Part shown: positions 17,730 through 26,106 of the stretch, piece by piece
Position numbering within the stretch: the stretch's first letter is position 1
Layout of the letters: each line of letters begins with the position of its first letter
Assembly: GCF_014701195.1 (NCBI RefSeq)
Contig: NZ_AP018712.1
Coordinates: forward strand, 1,506,501-1,570,500
Origin: Tepiditoga spiralis
Lineage (GTDB): Bacteria; Thermotogota; Thermotogae; Petrotogales; Petrotogaceae
Direction: 5' to 3'
Length of the DNA stretch: 64,000 nucleotides
The notes under the pieces: model-generated
What the model was told of the DNA's origin: nothing
The model's input: the letters and a program-made list of their open reading frames with translations, nothing else
Database searches by the model: none
Position numbers and translations under genes: made by a program

Positions 17730-19439
17730 ATGAAAAAAGTGCCATATGGACTTCAAAATTTTGAAGATTTAATATTAGAAAATTATTATTATGTAGATAA
17801 AACTAAGTATATAGAAGTACTTGAAAATATGCCTGAAAAGTATATATCATTTTTAAGGCCAAGAAAGTTTGGAAAAAGTTTGTGGCTCGACACTATGAGT
17901 AAATACTATGATGTTAAGTATTCAAATGAGTTTGATACTATCTTTAAAGACTTGTATATACAAAAACATTCAACACCTAAAAAAAATAGTTATCATATTT
18001 TAGAGTTTAATTTTTCTGGTTTAAATACAGATAGTAAAGAAGTATTAAAGTATGGATTTAAAAATAAGGTTTTTAATAGTTTAAATTTTTTTATTAAACA
18101 TTATAATTTAAAAATAAAATTAAATACAGATTTAAAAGAACCTGCTGATTTATTGAGTAATTTTATAAATCAGTACAAAGAACAAAACTTAAAAATAAAA
18201 ATCTACTTATTAATAGACGAATACGATCACTTTGCAAATGAACTTTTGAGTTTTAAACTCGATGAATTTAAAAATATCGTTAGTAAAACAGGATTTGTTA
18301 GAAAGTTTTATGAAGTCATAAAAGAAGGAACACGATCTGTTATAGACAGACTATTCATAACAGGAGTAGCGCCAATAACCTTAGATAGTTTAACGAGTGG
18401 ATTCAACATCTCAAAAAACATGTCAACAACCTTAGAATTAAATGAAATGATGGGATTCACTGAAAGCGAAGTCAAAGATATTCTCAAAGAGTATCAAATA
18501 AATGATGATATTTTGCAAGACATGAAGTTTAGCTACAATGGATACATGTTCAATAAACGTGCAAGTCAAAAGGTTTACAACAGCGATATGGTCTTATACT
18601 TCATTTCTGAATACAATAGAGAAAAAAGAAAACCAGAAGATGTAATAGATATGAACATAGCAAGTGACTATAAAAAAATACAAAATTTATTTAAACTTGG
18701 TGAAGTTGTTGGAATAAATAATATAGATAATGAAAAAGAAGCAATAGGAAACCTTTTAAATGAAATATTGATGACAGATAAAACAGAAATAGAAGAGTTA
18801 ACAAGAGCATTTAACCTTGAAAGAAAAATGGAAATAGACGATGTTAAAACCTTACTCTTTTATTTAGGTTTTTTAACAATAGAATCAAAAGGATTTGTAA
18901 TGAACTTAAAGATACCAAACTATTCAATAAAAAAGATATACTCAGAATACTTCTTAGAAATGATAAAAACAAGAGCAAAAAACTATATAGATACAGGAAA
19001 GATAAAGATAGCAATAAGAAAGTTATTAGTAGATGGAAATATAAACTCGTTGGCAAATGAAATAGAAGATGTATTAAAAAAACTATCAGACAGAGACTTT
19101 CAAAGCTTTAGTGAAAAGCACATAAAGATGCTACTGTTTAGTTATTTAATCTTAACCCCCTGGGCATACGTTAAAAGTGAGTATCCAGTAGAAGGAGGAT
19201 ACATAGACTTAGCAATGTTTAAAAGATACGAAGAAGTGCCATACAATGCAATAATAGAGTTAAAATACATAAAAAAGAAAGACTATACAGAAAAAGTATA
19301 TCAAGAAAAGATAAAAGAAGCAGTAAATCAAATAAAGAGATATGAAAAAACCATAAACAAAGAGTTTAATGGACCATTAAAAAAAGTAGTGATGGTCTTT
19401 GTTGGTAGAGAGTTAAAGTATCTTGATGAAGTTGAATAA
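17730..19439 (+). CDS. AAA-ATPase-like / PD-(D/E)XK nuclease (DUF1703) protein, copy 2
   Basis: 569 residues from ATG 17730 (GTG 17721 rejected for the same reason as copy 1; extended -10 CTATAATTG upstream at about 17705). Same domains and motifs as copy 1: FLRPRKFGKSLWLD, LIDEYDHF, D...IIELKYIK. By direct comparison only 11 of about 519 residues differ outside one block, but 27 of 53 differ within residues 104-156 (nt 18039-18197), with no length change. That pattern suggests recombination with another family member or local diversification. It ends at a strong terminator (19455-19486). A tail of a third copy lies at 19931-19985. Confidence 0.88.
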   Translation: MKKVPYGLQNFEDLILENYYYVDKTKYIEVLENMPEKYISFLRPRKFGKSLWLDTMSKYYDVKYSNEFDTIFKDLYIQKHSTPKKNSYHILEFNFSGLNTDSKEVLKYGFKNKVFNSLNFFIKHYNLKIKLNTDLKEPADLLSNFINQYKEQNLKIKIYLLIDEYDHFANELLSFKLDEFKNIVSKTGFVRKFYEVIKEGTRSVIDRLFITGVAPITLDSLTSGFNISKNMSTTLELNEMMGFTESEVKDILKEYQINDDILQDMKFSYNGYMFNKRASQKVYNSDMVLYFISEYNREKRKPEDVIDMNIASDYKKIQNLFKLGEVVGINNIDNEKEAIGNLLNEILMTDKTEIEELTRAFNLERKMEIDDVKTLLFYLGFLTIESKGFVMNLKIPNYSIKKIYSEYFLEMIKTRAKNYIDTGKIKIAIRKLLVDGNINSLANEIEDVLKKLSDRDFQSFSEKHIKMLLFSYLILTPWAYVKSEYPVEGGYIDLAMFKRYEEVPYNAIIELKYIKKKDYTEKVYQEKIKEAVNQIKRYEKTINKEFNGPLKKVVMVFVGRELKYLDEVE

Positions 19440-19454
19440 AATGTATAAAAATAT

Positions 19455-19486
19455 AAAAATGGTGATTATAAAAAATCACCATTTTT
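19455..19486 (+). terminator. Terminator after DUF1703 copy 2
   Basis: AAAAATGGTGATT pairs with AATCACCATTTTT over a six-base loop and is followed by a T-rich tract. The same hairpin recurs at 19994-20026 behind the third gene tail. Confidence 0.88.
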
Positions 19487-19671
19487 ATTTATATTTATAC
19501 TATTACAAACGAAACTCTAAAAAATTTAACTAAAAATAACATTTTTGCAAAAAAAAAAAGAAATATATATTTAACATTAAAAGTGTTATAATGCTTGTGA
19601 AGTTTTACAAAATAAAAATAAAAAGATATATAAAGTATACATTAAAAACATTTTTGTAATATTAAGGTTGT

Positions 19672-19800
19672 AAGTAAAATAGTTAAAAAATATTAGTTTA
19701 AAATCATTTGAAGAAAAATTCACAATATTGATGGTGTAAGTGAATAAGTAAAATAGTTAAAAAATATTAATTTAAAGTTATTCGAAGATATTTTCACAAT
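19672..19800. repeat. Tandem 74-bp noncoding repeat, two imperfect units
   Basis: Unit 1 starts at 19672 and unit 2 at 19746, both with AAGTAAAATAGTTAAAAAAT; each closes with TTCACAAT (ending near 19727 and 19800). No reading frame is conserved. It lies in the 590-bp gap after copy 2, upstream of the gene-tail scar. Unknown origin; possibly debris of a mobile element. Confidence 0.6.
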
Positions 19801-19835
19801 GTTTTTTATAAAAATAATAAAAAAAACAAATGCCT

Positions 19836-19935
19836 GTATTTTGCAAGTGAAGAATAAGCTAAATTATAATTGAAAAATGGTCCAAAAAAATAAAATGTTG
19901 AAAACATCTACATTTTGAGTAGGTAACATAAAAAG
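19836..19935 (+). pseudogene. Tail of a relative of the large unknown gene (ends YFASEE)
   Basis: TATTTTGCAAGTGAAGAATAA (19837-19857) encodes YFASEE and a stop, the same end as the gene at 7909-8139 read on the minus strand. The following 60-80 bases also match the 3' flank of that gene, including the GAAAAATGG.CCAAAAAAATAAAA stretch and a GAGT.GGTA.CATAAAAA end. Nothing upstream of the YFASEE codons is recognisable. It fuses directly to a DUF1703 tail at about 19931. Confidence 0.7.
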
Positions 19936-19985
19936 TAATGATGGTCTTTGTTGGTAGAGAGTTAAAGTATCTTGATGAAATTTAA
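19931..19985 (+). pseudogene. Tail of a third DUF1703 gene
   Basis: Encodes VMMVFVGRELKYLDEI and a stop, matching the last 16 residues of copies 1 and 2 (VVMVFVGRELKYLDEV). It is followed by the same terminator hairpin. Only these codons remain, so a third copy was lost or a tail was pasted here by recombination. Confidence 0.8.
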
Positions 19986-19993
19986 TTAAATAT

Positions 19994-20026
19994 AAAAAAT
20001 GGTGATTATAAAAATCACCATTTTTT
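19994..20026. terminator. Duplicate of the DUF1703 terminator, also serving the convergent gene
   Basis: AAAAAATGGTGATT pairs with AATCACCATTTTTT over a short loop, with T tracts on both sides. It lies five bases beyond the stop of the convergent minus-strand 815-codon gene, so it can end transcripts from both directions. Confidence 0.8.
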
Positions 20027-20030
20027 ATAT

Positions 20031-22478
20031 TTAAAAGCTTTTATTATATTTATATATTGGAATAGAAATTGGAATATCTTGATAAAACATTCTTTCTCCA
20101 ATTGTTATTAATAATGAAATAGAATATTTTTTATTAGTAAAATCATATGAATTATCAACTGTAAGATTTAAGTTATTTATTCCAGTTTTTCCATCATTAA
20201 AATATAAATTTAAATCAATCAATGGTATTTCAAATGTTGTTCCAACAGACAAACTTGCTGTATACAAGCCTTCATAAACAATCCTTGGGGTAATTTTAGA
20301 GTTAAAAATAAAAAATGGTTTATTTAAAATCATTTTATATTCTAAAGTATTATTTAATAAATTAGAGTTCAAGCTTAAATTCATTCCAAAATCATACATT
20401 TGAAAATCATTTATAGTATATGGGTTGTTAATAAAAGCTGTATTAAAATAAACAGAATTTAAATCTATATTTTTAAATTCTACATTTAAAACAGGTTGTA
20501 TATACATTTTATTTTTTAAGTTTATATCAAAAGTGTTTGAAATTCCATAATCGAAATAGAATGTAGGTTTATTGAGAAAGTCTGTAAGTTTTATGGATAT
20601 ATTATGGTTTATATAGTAATCAAAGTTAAAAGACAAAGTTGTTGTTTGAAGACTATTTATATCAAATGTTCCAGTTATATTTCTTGATTTATTATTAAAC
20701 ATAAGAAATAAACCATAATAATATGAATCAGTTGAATTTGGTGTATTTAAAACATATGGAAAACCAAAAAGATCTGTTGGCATGTCAATATAATCTTTTT
20801 TATCTTTTATTTTAGTAAAATCAAACTTTTGTTTTGTTTCTATAGCTTTATTTAAAATTTCAATAGTTTTTTCTTCTTTTGTTTCTTCTAAATTTTTAAA
20901 GGTTAAGTGATATCCATTATAATCATAAAATAAATGATACAATTTATTGTTTATAATTACAGGATTAAAGCCACCAGTATAATACTTTGTATAAGTTTTT
21001 ATTTTATTAGTTTTTAAGTTCAAAGATCTTATATTGTATATCCCATCATAATCAGCAGAATAAAATAATTCATCGTTGTATAAAAATAAATTTATTTCAT
21101 TATATTTATCATTTGTGATTTGAATTAGTTTTCCATCATATACATAAATATCTGTTTGATTGTTTCTTGACATAGAAAAATAAATTTTACCATTATTTCC
21201 TGTAATTGAATTTATTGAATACTTTCCATATTCTATTATTTTTTTAATACTATTATTTTTTAAATCGTATTCAAAAAGACCTATCAATCCTTTTTCAGTT
21301 TTTGAATATACAATTTTTGAGTTGTCAACAAAGCCAAATTCTATAACTCTTGTATCTATTAGTGTATCTTTTATAGGACAAGTACACTTTAAATATAATT
21401 TATTTAGATATTTTCCATATTCATTTGATGTATCTAAATATATTATTTTTCCATCGTTTGAAATATCAAATTTTGATACATTGTTTTTAATTAATTCATT
21501 TTCTTTATAGAGACCATTAATTTCATTTGGAGAATTTTTTATGTAATAAAAATATTTTCCATCTGTTCTCAAATTTGAAGTTTTATGATAAGAGTTATTT
21601 GTTTTATTCCATAGCATTGTATATCCTTTAGATAGTTTATCTTCTTTATCTTTAATATATTCATTTTTTATTTTTAATAAAAAATCATACCAATTATCTT
21701 TTGTAACTGCTTTAAATGAAGTGCTTATGGTAGTAAAATAATTACTATTCATATATATTATTATCTTTTTTAGTGTATCTTCACTATAATATTCTTTTAT
21801 TTTTTTTGTAATTAATGCACCATATGTATAGTTAAAACCAGCTATAGTGAAATTGTTACTATCTCTTTTTGTATTTAAATAATATCTAGGAAATTTGTTT
21901 GAGATAACTTCTGATCTAACATACGTATTAAACAGTGTATCTTCGTACCTTCCACCAAAGTGTTTACTTTCCATGAAAACAGATAAACCTTCATGTAAAT
22001 AACTTGGCTCATAGATAAGAAAGTTTAGTGTTTTTTTAACACTTGAAAAAGGGATTGTTTTTAATAATGGATTAAAAACAGCGTTACCATAAAAAATATG
22101 ATTTAATTCATGTGAAAAAACAAACTTAATCCAATTTGAGATATTTTTTCCAAGACCTATATTTGAATTTGGAGGAACTATATATAGTCTAATAACATTG
22201 TGCACAATATCAGCAAATGAGTTTACAAAATCCACATCATCTAAAAGGTACACTGTTATGCTACCAGCATTTGTTTCATAAAAATTACTGTATTCAGAAT
22301 ATAAATTTTCAGCTTCTTCATTTAATTCTTGAACTAAATAATCCAAACCATCTTCAAAAATAAAATCAAAGTTTTTTGTTTTTATATGTTTCATATTGGC
22401 TGGTGGAGTATAGTATATTCCAGAAAACATAAATATTGACATCAACAAAATTAAAAATAGAGTTATAACTTTTTTCAT
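20031..22478 (-). CDS. Exported peptidase-like surface protein: gluzincin, beta-propeller and barrel-like end
   Basis: 815 residues. Signal peptide at 1-19 (KKVITLFLILLMSIFMFSG). Residues 30-290 resemble a gluzincin (MA-type) metallopeptidase: HELNH near 128, where the second metal His fits HExxH with Glu at the second position, and YLHEGLSVFMES about 34 residues later supplying the downstream Glu. Residues 300-550 are beta-rich repeats (GKIYFSMSRN, DELFYSADYDG) like a TolB-type propeller. From 590 on, alternating aromatic beta-strands ending in Phe suggest an outer-membrane barrel. Likely an outer-sheath (toga) protein. Substrate unknown; single gene between terminators. Confidence 0.65.
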   Translation of the reverse strand: MKKVITLFLILLMSIFMFSGIYYTPPANMKHIKTKNFDFIFEDGLDYLVQELNEEAENLYSEYSNFYETNAGSITVYLLDDVDFVNSFADIVHNVIRLYIVPPNSNIGLGKNISNWIKFVFSHELNHIFYGNAVFNPLLKTIPFSSVKKTLNFLIYEPSYLHEGLSVFMESKHFGGRYEDTLFNTYVRSEVISNKFPRYYLNTKRDSNNFTIAGFNYTYGALITKKIKEYYSEDTLKKIIIYMNSNYFTTISTSFKAVTKDNWYDFLLKIKNEYIKDKEDKLSKGYTMLWNKTNNSYHKTSNLRTDGKYFYYIKNSPNEINGLYKENELIKNNVSKFDISNDGKIIYLDTSNEYGKYLNKLYLKCTCPIKDTLIDTRVIEFGFVDNSKIVYSKTEKGLIGLFEYDLKNNSIKKIIEYGKYSINSITGNNGKIYFSMSRNNQTDIYVYDGKLIQITNDKYNEINLFLYNDELFYSADYDGIYNIRSLNLKTNKIKTYTKYYTGGFNPVIINNKLYHLFYDYNGYHLTFKNLEETKEEKTIEILNKAIETKQKFDFTKIKDKKDYIDMPTDLFGFPYVLNTPNSTDSYYYGLFLMFNNKSRNITGTFDINSLQTTTLSFNFDYYINHNISIKLTDFLNKPTFYFDYGISNTFDINLKNKMYIQPVLNVEFKNIDLNSVYFNTAFINNPYTINDFQMYDFGMNLSLNSNLLNNTLEYKMILNKPFFIFNSKITPRIVYEGLYTASLSVGTTFEIPLIDLNLYFNDGKTGINNLNLTVDNSYDFTNKKYSISLLITIGERMFYQDIPISIPIYKYNKSF

Positions 22479-22505
22479 GTAATCCTCCTCGTTTATTTAT
22501 ATAAT

Positions 22506-22540
22506 AAAGATAAAATAGTACATTGTACTATTTTATCTTT
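22506..22540. terminator. Hairpin with 16-bp stem between fprA and the surface-protein gene
   Basis: AAAGATAAAATAGTAC pairs with GTACTATTTTATCTTT around ATT. It lies just beyond the fprA stop and before the downstream minus-strand gene. The T tract is better on the plus strand, but the position indicates it separates the two transcripts. Confidence 0.7.
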
Positions 22541-22548
22541 TTTTATAG

Positions 22549-23796
22549 TTATTTTTTATTTTTTCTAATAAATTCTAAGAATGATTTTCCATACTCTTTT
22601 GAATTTTTTAAGTCTTCTTCTGTTGGATAAAACTTAACTTTTATTGGAGGGATATCTTCAAAAGTTTTTAATCTCATCATTTTTAATCTTTCAGTTAAAA
22701 ATTTAACTGCTTCTCCACTCCAACCATAAGAACCAAAAGCAGAGTAAACTTTATTTTTCCTTTCATTTACAACTGCTAATAAACCTATTGCTTCCCATAT
22801 ATACATTAGTGCATCATTATTTATTGTTGGTGAACCATAAAGTATACCATCGGCCCATTCTTGTTTTGAAACAAGAACATCTAATTTCTCATTTTCTGGA
22901 ACTTCTACCATATCAAAAAGTTCAACTTCTCCACCAGCTTCTTTTATACCTTCTGCCATAGCTTTTGCTAATTTTTCTGTATTTCCATAAGCTGAAACAT
23001 ATAAAATAAGAACTCTTGGTATTCCGTGTTCATCTTTTTTTGCCCATTCTTTATATAAATCTATGTGTTTATTTATAAATTCTCCTCTGTGTATAGGACC
23101 ATGGCTTGGAGCAAGTGTTTTTATATCTAAATTTTTTATTTTTTCAAGTGTTTTTCTTGTGTTTTCTTTAAAAGGTCCCATTATATGGACATAATAATAA
23201 AACATAGCTTCTAAATATTTAGCATAAGTTTTTTCATCTAATTTATCTATAAACATTCTTTCATCTGCAAAATGAGCACCAAATCCATCACATGTAAATA
23301 ACATTTTGTCTTCTTTTAAATATGTGAACATTGTGTCTGGCCAATGCCAATATGGGCTCATTATAAAGTTTAGTGTTTTCCCACCTAAATCAATTTCTAA
23401 ATCTTCAGTAGCTAATAAATGATTAAAAGGTCCATTTACAATTTCTTCTAAAAATTTTTTTGCAGGAGCAGTTGAAACAATTGTGATGTTAGGATTTAAT
23501 TCTAATAACTTAAAAATTGCTCCAGAATGATCCGGTTCTGTATGATTTACTATTATATATTCTATTTTAGAAAAATCTCCATTAATAAGGTTTGATAACT
23601 TTTCCATATACAAGTCAATAAATTTATCATGAGATCCATCAATCACAGCATATTTTTCTTTACCTTTTACTAAATAAGAATTGTAAGAAGTTCCATATTC
23701 TGTTTTCATTATTACATCAAAGACTCTCAATAATGGATTTAAAATACCATTCCAATATACACCATTTTCAAGTTTTATACTTCTAGTTCCATCCAT
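22549..23796 (-). CDS. fprA: Flavodiiron protein (A-type flavoprotein)
   Basis: 415 residues from ATG 23796, set by GGAGGAAAAATT; the reading frame is open 36 codons further but lacks a start signal. Residues 1-250 form the metallo-beta-lactamase-like diiron domain (NHTEPDHSG, then SPYWHWPDTMFTY, FGAHFAD and SHGPIHRG). Residues 260-400 form the flavodoxin domain with ILYVSAYGNTEKLAKAMA. It reduces O2 (or NO) to water using electrons passed by rubredoxin. The rubredoxin gene is immediately upstream, but a terminator (23872-23893) lies between. TTACAGTGTAA, a short palindrome at 23840-23850, is a possible operator. Confidence 0.95.
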   Translation of the reverse strand: MDGTRSIKLENGVYWNGILNPLLRVFDVIMKTEYGTSYNSYLVKGKEKYAVIDGSHDKFIDLYMEKLSNLINGDFSKIEYIIVNHTEPDHSGAIFKLLELNPNITIVSTAPAKKFLEEIVNGPFNHLLATEDLEIDLGGKTLNFIMSPYWHWPDTMFTYLKEDKMLFTCDGFGAHFADERMFIDKLDEKTYAKYLEAMFYYYVHIMGPFKENTRKTLEKIKNLDIKTLAPSHGPIHRGEFINKHIDLYKEWAKKDEHGIPRVLILYVSAYGNTEKLAKAMAEGIKEAGGEVELFDMVEVPENEKLDVLVSKQEWADGILYGSPTINNDALMYIWEAIGLLAVVNERKNKVYSAFGSYGWSGEAVKFLTERLKMMRLKTFEDIPPIKVKFYPTEEDLKNSKEYGKSFLEFIRKNKK

Positions 23797-23871
23797 AATT
23801 TTTCCTCCTAAGTGAATTTTATTACATTGATTTAATAAGTTACAGTGTAATTTTAACACAAAAAATATAAA

Positions 23872-23893
23872 TAAAAAAGGGGTTTCCCCCTTT
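23872..23893 (-). terminator. Terminator between rubredoxin and fprA
   Basis: On the minus strand AAAGGGG and CCCCTTT flank a short purine loop, followed by TTTTTATTTAT. It ends the rubrerythrin-SOR-rubredoxin transcript, allowing fprA its own promoter. Confidence 0.8.
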
Positions 23894-23896
23894 ATA

Positions 23897-24058
23897 TTAT
23901 TCAACTACTTCAAAATCATCTTTTCCAACACCACAAAGTGGGCATACCCAATCATCTGGTAAGTCATTAAACGAAGTACCAGCCTTTATTTCATTATCAG
24001 GATCTCCAATTTCAGGATCATAAATATAACCACATACTGTACATCTATATTTTTTCAT
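23897..24058 (-). CDS. Rubredoxin
   Basis: 53 residues. Two CxxC pairs, [12 protein letters not shown] and [13 protein letters not shown], bind one iron. The standard [13 protein letters not shown] linker is present. It is a one-electron carrier to superoxide reductase, rubrerythrin and flavodiiron protein, all encoded beside it. Start ATG 24058 with GGAGGTGTAATTT overlaps the end of the superoxide reductase gene. Short but unambiguous. Confidence 0.97.
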   Translation of the reverse strand: MKKYRCTVCGYIYDPEIGDPDNEIKAGTSFNDLPDDWVCPLCGVGKDDFEVVE

Positions 24059-24061
24059 AAA

Positions 24062-24421
24062 TTACACCTCCACTTTGATTTCTTTTGAATTTTCCCAAAC
24101 GCCATGTTTATTACAATAAGAAACTGCTATTAATTTTCCACTTTTTGCTAATTTTATTTTTGTTTTAATTATTGGTTCATTTATAGATGGTCCAAAATTA
24201 TATCTTCCTATGTGTAGTGTATTTGGATCTTCATCATATTGAATATATAAATCTATCCATTTTATATGATGCTCTATAGTATTAGGGTGAGGAATTTCTT
24301 TTCCAACTGAAACTTCAACTTCAAAAAGTTCTTCTGATTTAATTTTTTCAGGAGCTTCAATAACAGGAGCGTGTTTTTCTGTTTTAAAATCAGCTGATTT
24401 AATAACTTCTCCAAATTTCAT
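24062..24421 (-). CDS. Superoxide reductase (neelaredoxin type)
   Basis: 119 residues, class II (no N-terminal desulforedoxin domain). Iron ligands are visible: EKHAP (Glu/His), HPNTIEHHI (His residues) and CNKHG (Cys and His) near the C terminus. It reduces superoxide to peroxide without making oxygen, suiting a strict anaerobe. It lies between rubrerythrin and rubredoxin with gaps of 13 and three bases, one operon. Confidence 0.96.
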   Translation of the reverse strand: MKFGEVIKSADFKTEKHAPVIEAPEKIKSEELFEVEVSVGKEIPHPNTIEHHIKWIDLYIQYDEDPNTLHIGRYNFGPSINEPIIKTKIKLAKSGKLIAVSYCNKHGVWENSKEIKVEV

Positions 24422-24434
24422 TTTTACACCTCCA

Positions 24435-24944
24435 TTAAAATTTTACAAAATTATCTTTACCAGCACCACAAACAGGACATTTTTCAGGTAAAGAATCTTC
24501 GGTAGTATATCCACAAACATTACATATATATATTTCTTTTTCGTCTAAATCATCATTTTTTTCTATTTTTTCAATTGCATCTTTATACATTGAAGAGTGA
24601 ATTTTTTCTGCTTCTATTGCAAAATGAATACTTCTTAATGCTTCTTTTTCATTTTGAAGTTCTGAAACAACATTATATGCTGGATACATTTCTTCTATTT
24701 CAAAATTTTCACCATCTAAACTTGCTTTTAAGTTTTCTCCATTTGTTCCTAAATAACCTAAAGCTTTAAAGTGATTTCTTGCATGAGTAAATTCTGCATG
24801 AGCTATTGCTCTCCACATTTTAGCTAAGTTTATATTTCCACTTTTTTCTGCATTTTCAGCAAAAATTAGGTATTTCATATGAGCTTTTGATTCACCTGCG
24901 AATGCATCTTCTAAGAATTGTCTTACCATAGGTCTTTTTACCAT
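24435..24944 (-). CDS. Rubrerythrin
   Basis: 169 residues. The N-terminal four-helix diiron domain shows FAGESKAHMKYLIFAE, HAEFTHARNHF and AIEAEKIHSSMY. The C-terminal rubredoxin-like domain has ICNVCGY and CPVCGAGKDNFVKF. It reduces hydrogen peroxide to water with NADH-derived electrons. It is the first gene of the oxygen-defence operon. A TATAAT -10 (24976-24981, minus) and an adjacent TTTACAC motif lie upstream. Confidence 0.96.
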   Translation of the reverse strand: MVKRPMVRQFLEDAFAGESKAHMKYLIFAENAEKSGNINLAKMWRAIAHAEFTHARNHFKALGYLGTNGENLKASLDGENFEIEEMYPAYNVVSELQNEKEALRSIHFAIEAEKIHSSMYKDAIEKIEKNDDLDEKEIYICNVCGYTTEDSLPEKCPVCGAGKDNFVKF

Positions 24945-25077
24945 TTTTTCGCCCCCTAAAATTATTTCTGTGTAAATTATAACATTGTTTTTTTACAAAA
25001 TTATATCTAAAACATATCTTTTATGTTAAAAGAGGTTATGAAAACAATTATACTATATATATTATTTCAAATTTTAT

Positions 25078-25914
25078 TTAGAATTTTTTTGGTATTTTGA
25101 AAAATTTTAATAACAATGAATCAAAGGTATTATCATTTAATAATCTTCTTAAAAATAATAACATTTTTGCTTGAAAGGGAACGGCATAACGGGCCTTAGG
25201 TTTATTTGATTTTATAGATTTAATTATTACTTCAGCAACTTTGTCTGAAGAAAGCCCACTTTTTTTTACTTCATATATATTATAAAAACTGTCTGCAATA
25301 ATATTTGCTATTTTTTTGTAAGCTCCATTTTCGGATCTTTTTCTAAGATTATCAACGGTAATTTTTCCCCAAGAAGTATTAATTGCTCCGGGTTCAATTA
25401 ATATAGCATTAATTCCAAATTGTTTTATTTCATTTCTTAAACAGTCGGTAAATCCTTCAACTGCATGTTTACTTGCATGATACCATGTTCCCATAGGCAT
25501 CCAAATTTTTCCACCGACAGAGCTTATATTTATTATTTTACCAGATCTTTGTTGTCGCATTATTGGTAAAACTAATTGTGTCATTCTTGCTAATCCAAAA
25601 AGATTAACTTCGAACTGTCTTTTTGCTTCTTCTATGGGAACATCTTCAACAGCTCCATAAGATCCATAACCAGCATTATTAATTAAGATATCTATTCTTT
25701 TTTCTTTTGAAATTACTTTTTCAACAAACTTTTTCATTGTTTCTTCTTGTGTAACATCTAGAAAAGATATTTTTGCACCTTTTTTTTCAATATCTTTCAT
25801 TTTATCTATATTTCTTGCACCAGTATATACAGTAAAATTATTTTCTAATAATTTTAATACAGTTGACTTTCCTATTCCAGAAGAACCTCCAGTTATTATT
25901 ACTACTTTTTTCAA
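25078..25914 (-). CDS. Short-chain dehydrogenase/reductase
   Basis: 278 residues from TTG 25914, chosen because AAGGGGTGG sits just upstream; a GTG at 25923 is inside that site. The classic SDR motifs are present: cofactor loop TGGSSGIG, LINNAGYGSYG, catalytic Ser in NISSVGGK and YHASKHAVEG with Tyr and Lys. After NAG the variant EPGAINTSW fits oxidoreductases acting on sterol or acyl-type substrates, but the true substrate is unknown. Monocistronic, divergent from ugpB. Confidence 0.85.
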   Translation of the reverse strand: MKKVVIITGGSSGIGKSTVLKLLENNFTVYTGARNIDKMKDIEKKGAKISFLDVTQEETMKKFVEKVISKEKRIDILINNAGYGSYGAVEDVPIEEAKRQFEVNLFGLARMTQLVLPIMRQQRSGKIINISSVGGKIWMPMGTWYHASKHAVEGFTDCLRNEIKQFGINAILIEPGAINTSWGKITVDNLRKRSENGAYKKIANIIADSFYNIYEVKKSGLSSDKVAEVIIKSIKSNKPKARYAVPFQAKMLLFLRRLLNDNTFDSLLLKFFKIPKKF

Positions 25915-26039
25915 ATTAACCACCCCTTATTATAATTTTATCATAATCAAATATGAATTTAACATAAATTAATAAAAAATAATATATATTAATATAAATT
26001 AACATAAATTAATTAAACTTAATTTTTTTTAATAAAACT

Positions 26040-26068
26040 TTGCAATAACTAATAAAATATGTTATAAT
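26040..26068 (+). promoter_or_regulatory. Promoter of the ugpBAE operon
   Basis: TTGCAA (26040-26045) and TATAAT (26063-26068) with 17 bases between. Directly downstream, TTTACGTACCGTTAA carries the ACGTAC core of the GntR palindrome at 1645-1660. Upstream, AACATAAATTAAT occurs twice 40 bases apart (25961 and 26001). Confidence 0.75.
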
Positions 26069-26106
26069 ATATTTACGTACCGTTAATTTATAAAGGGGGA
26101 AGGAAA

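Noticed and set aside
19560-19640. Small-RNA promoter (TATAAT at 19587-19592)
   Set aside because: The candidate -35 is only ten bases away and no conserved structure follows; not strong enough to call.
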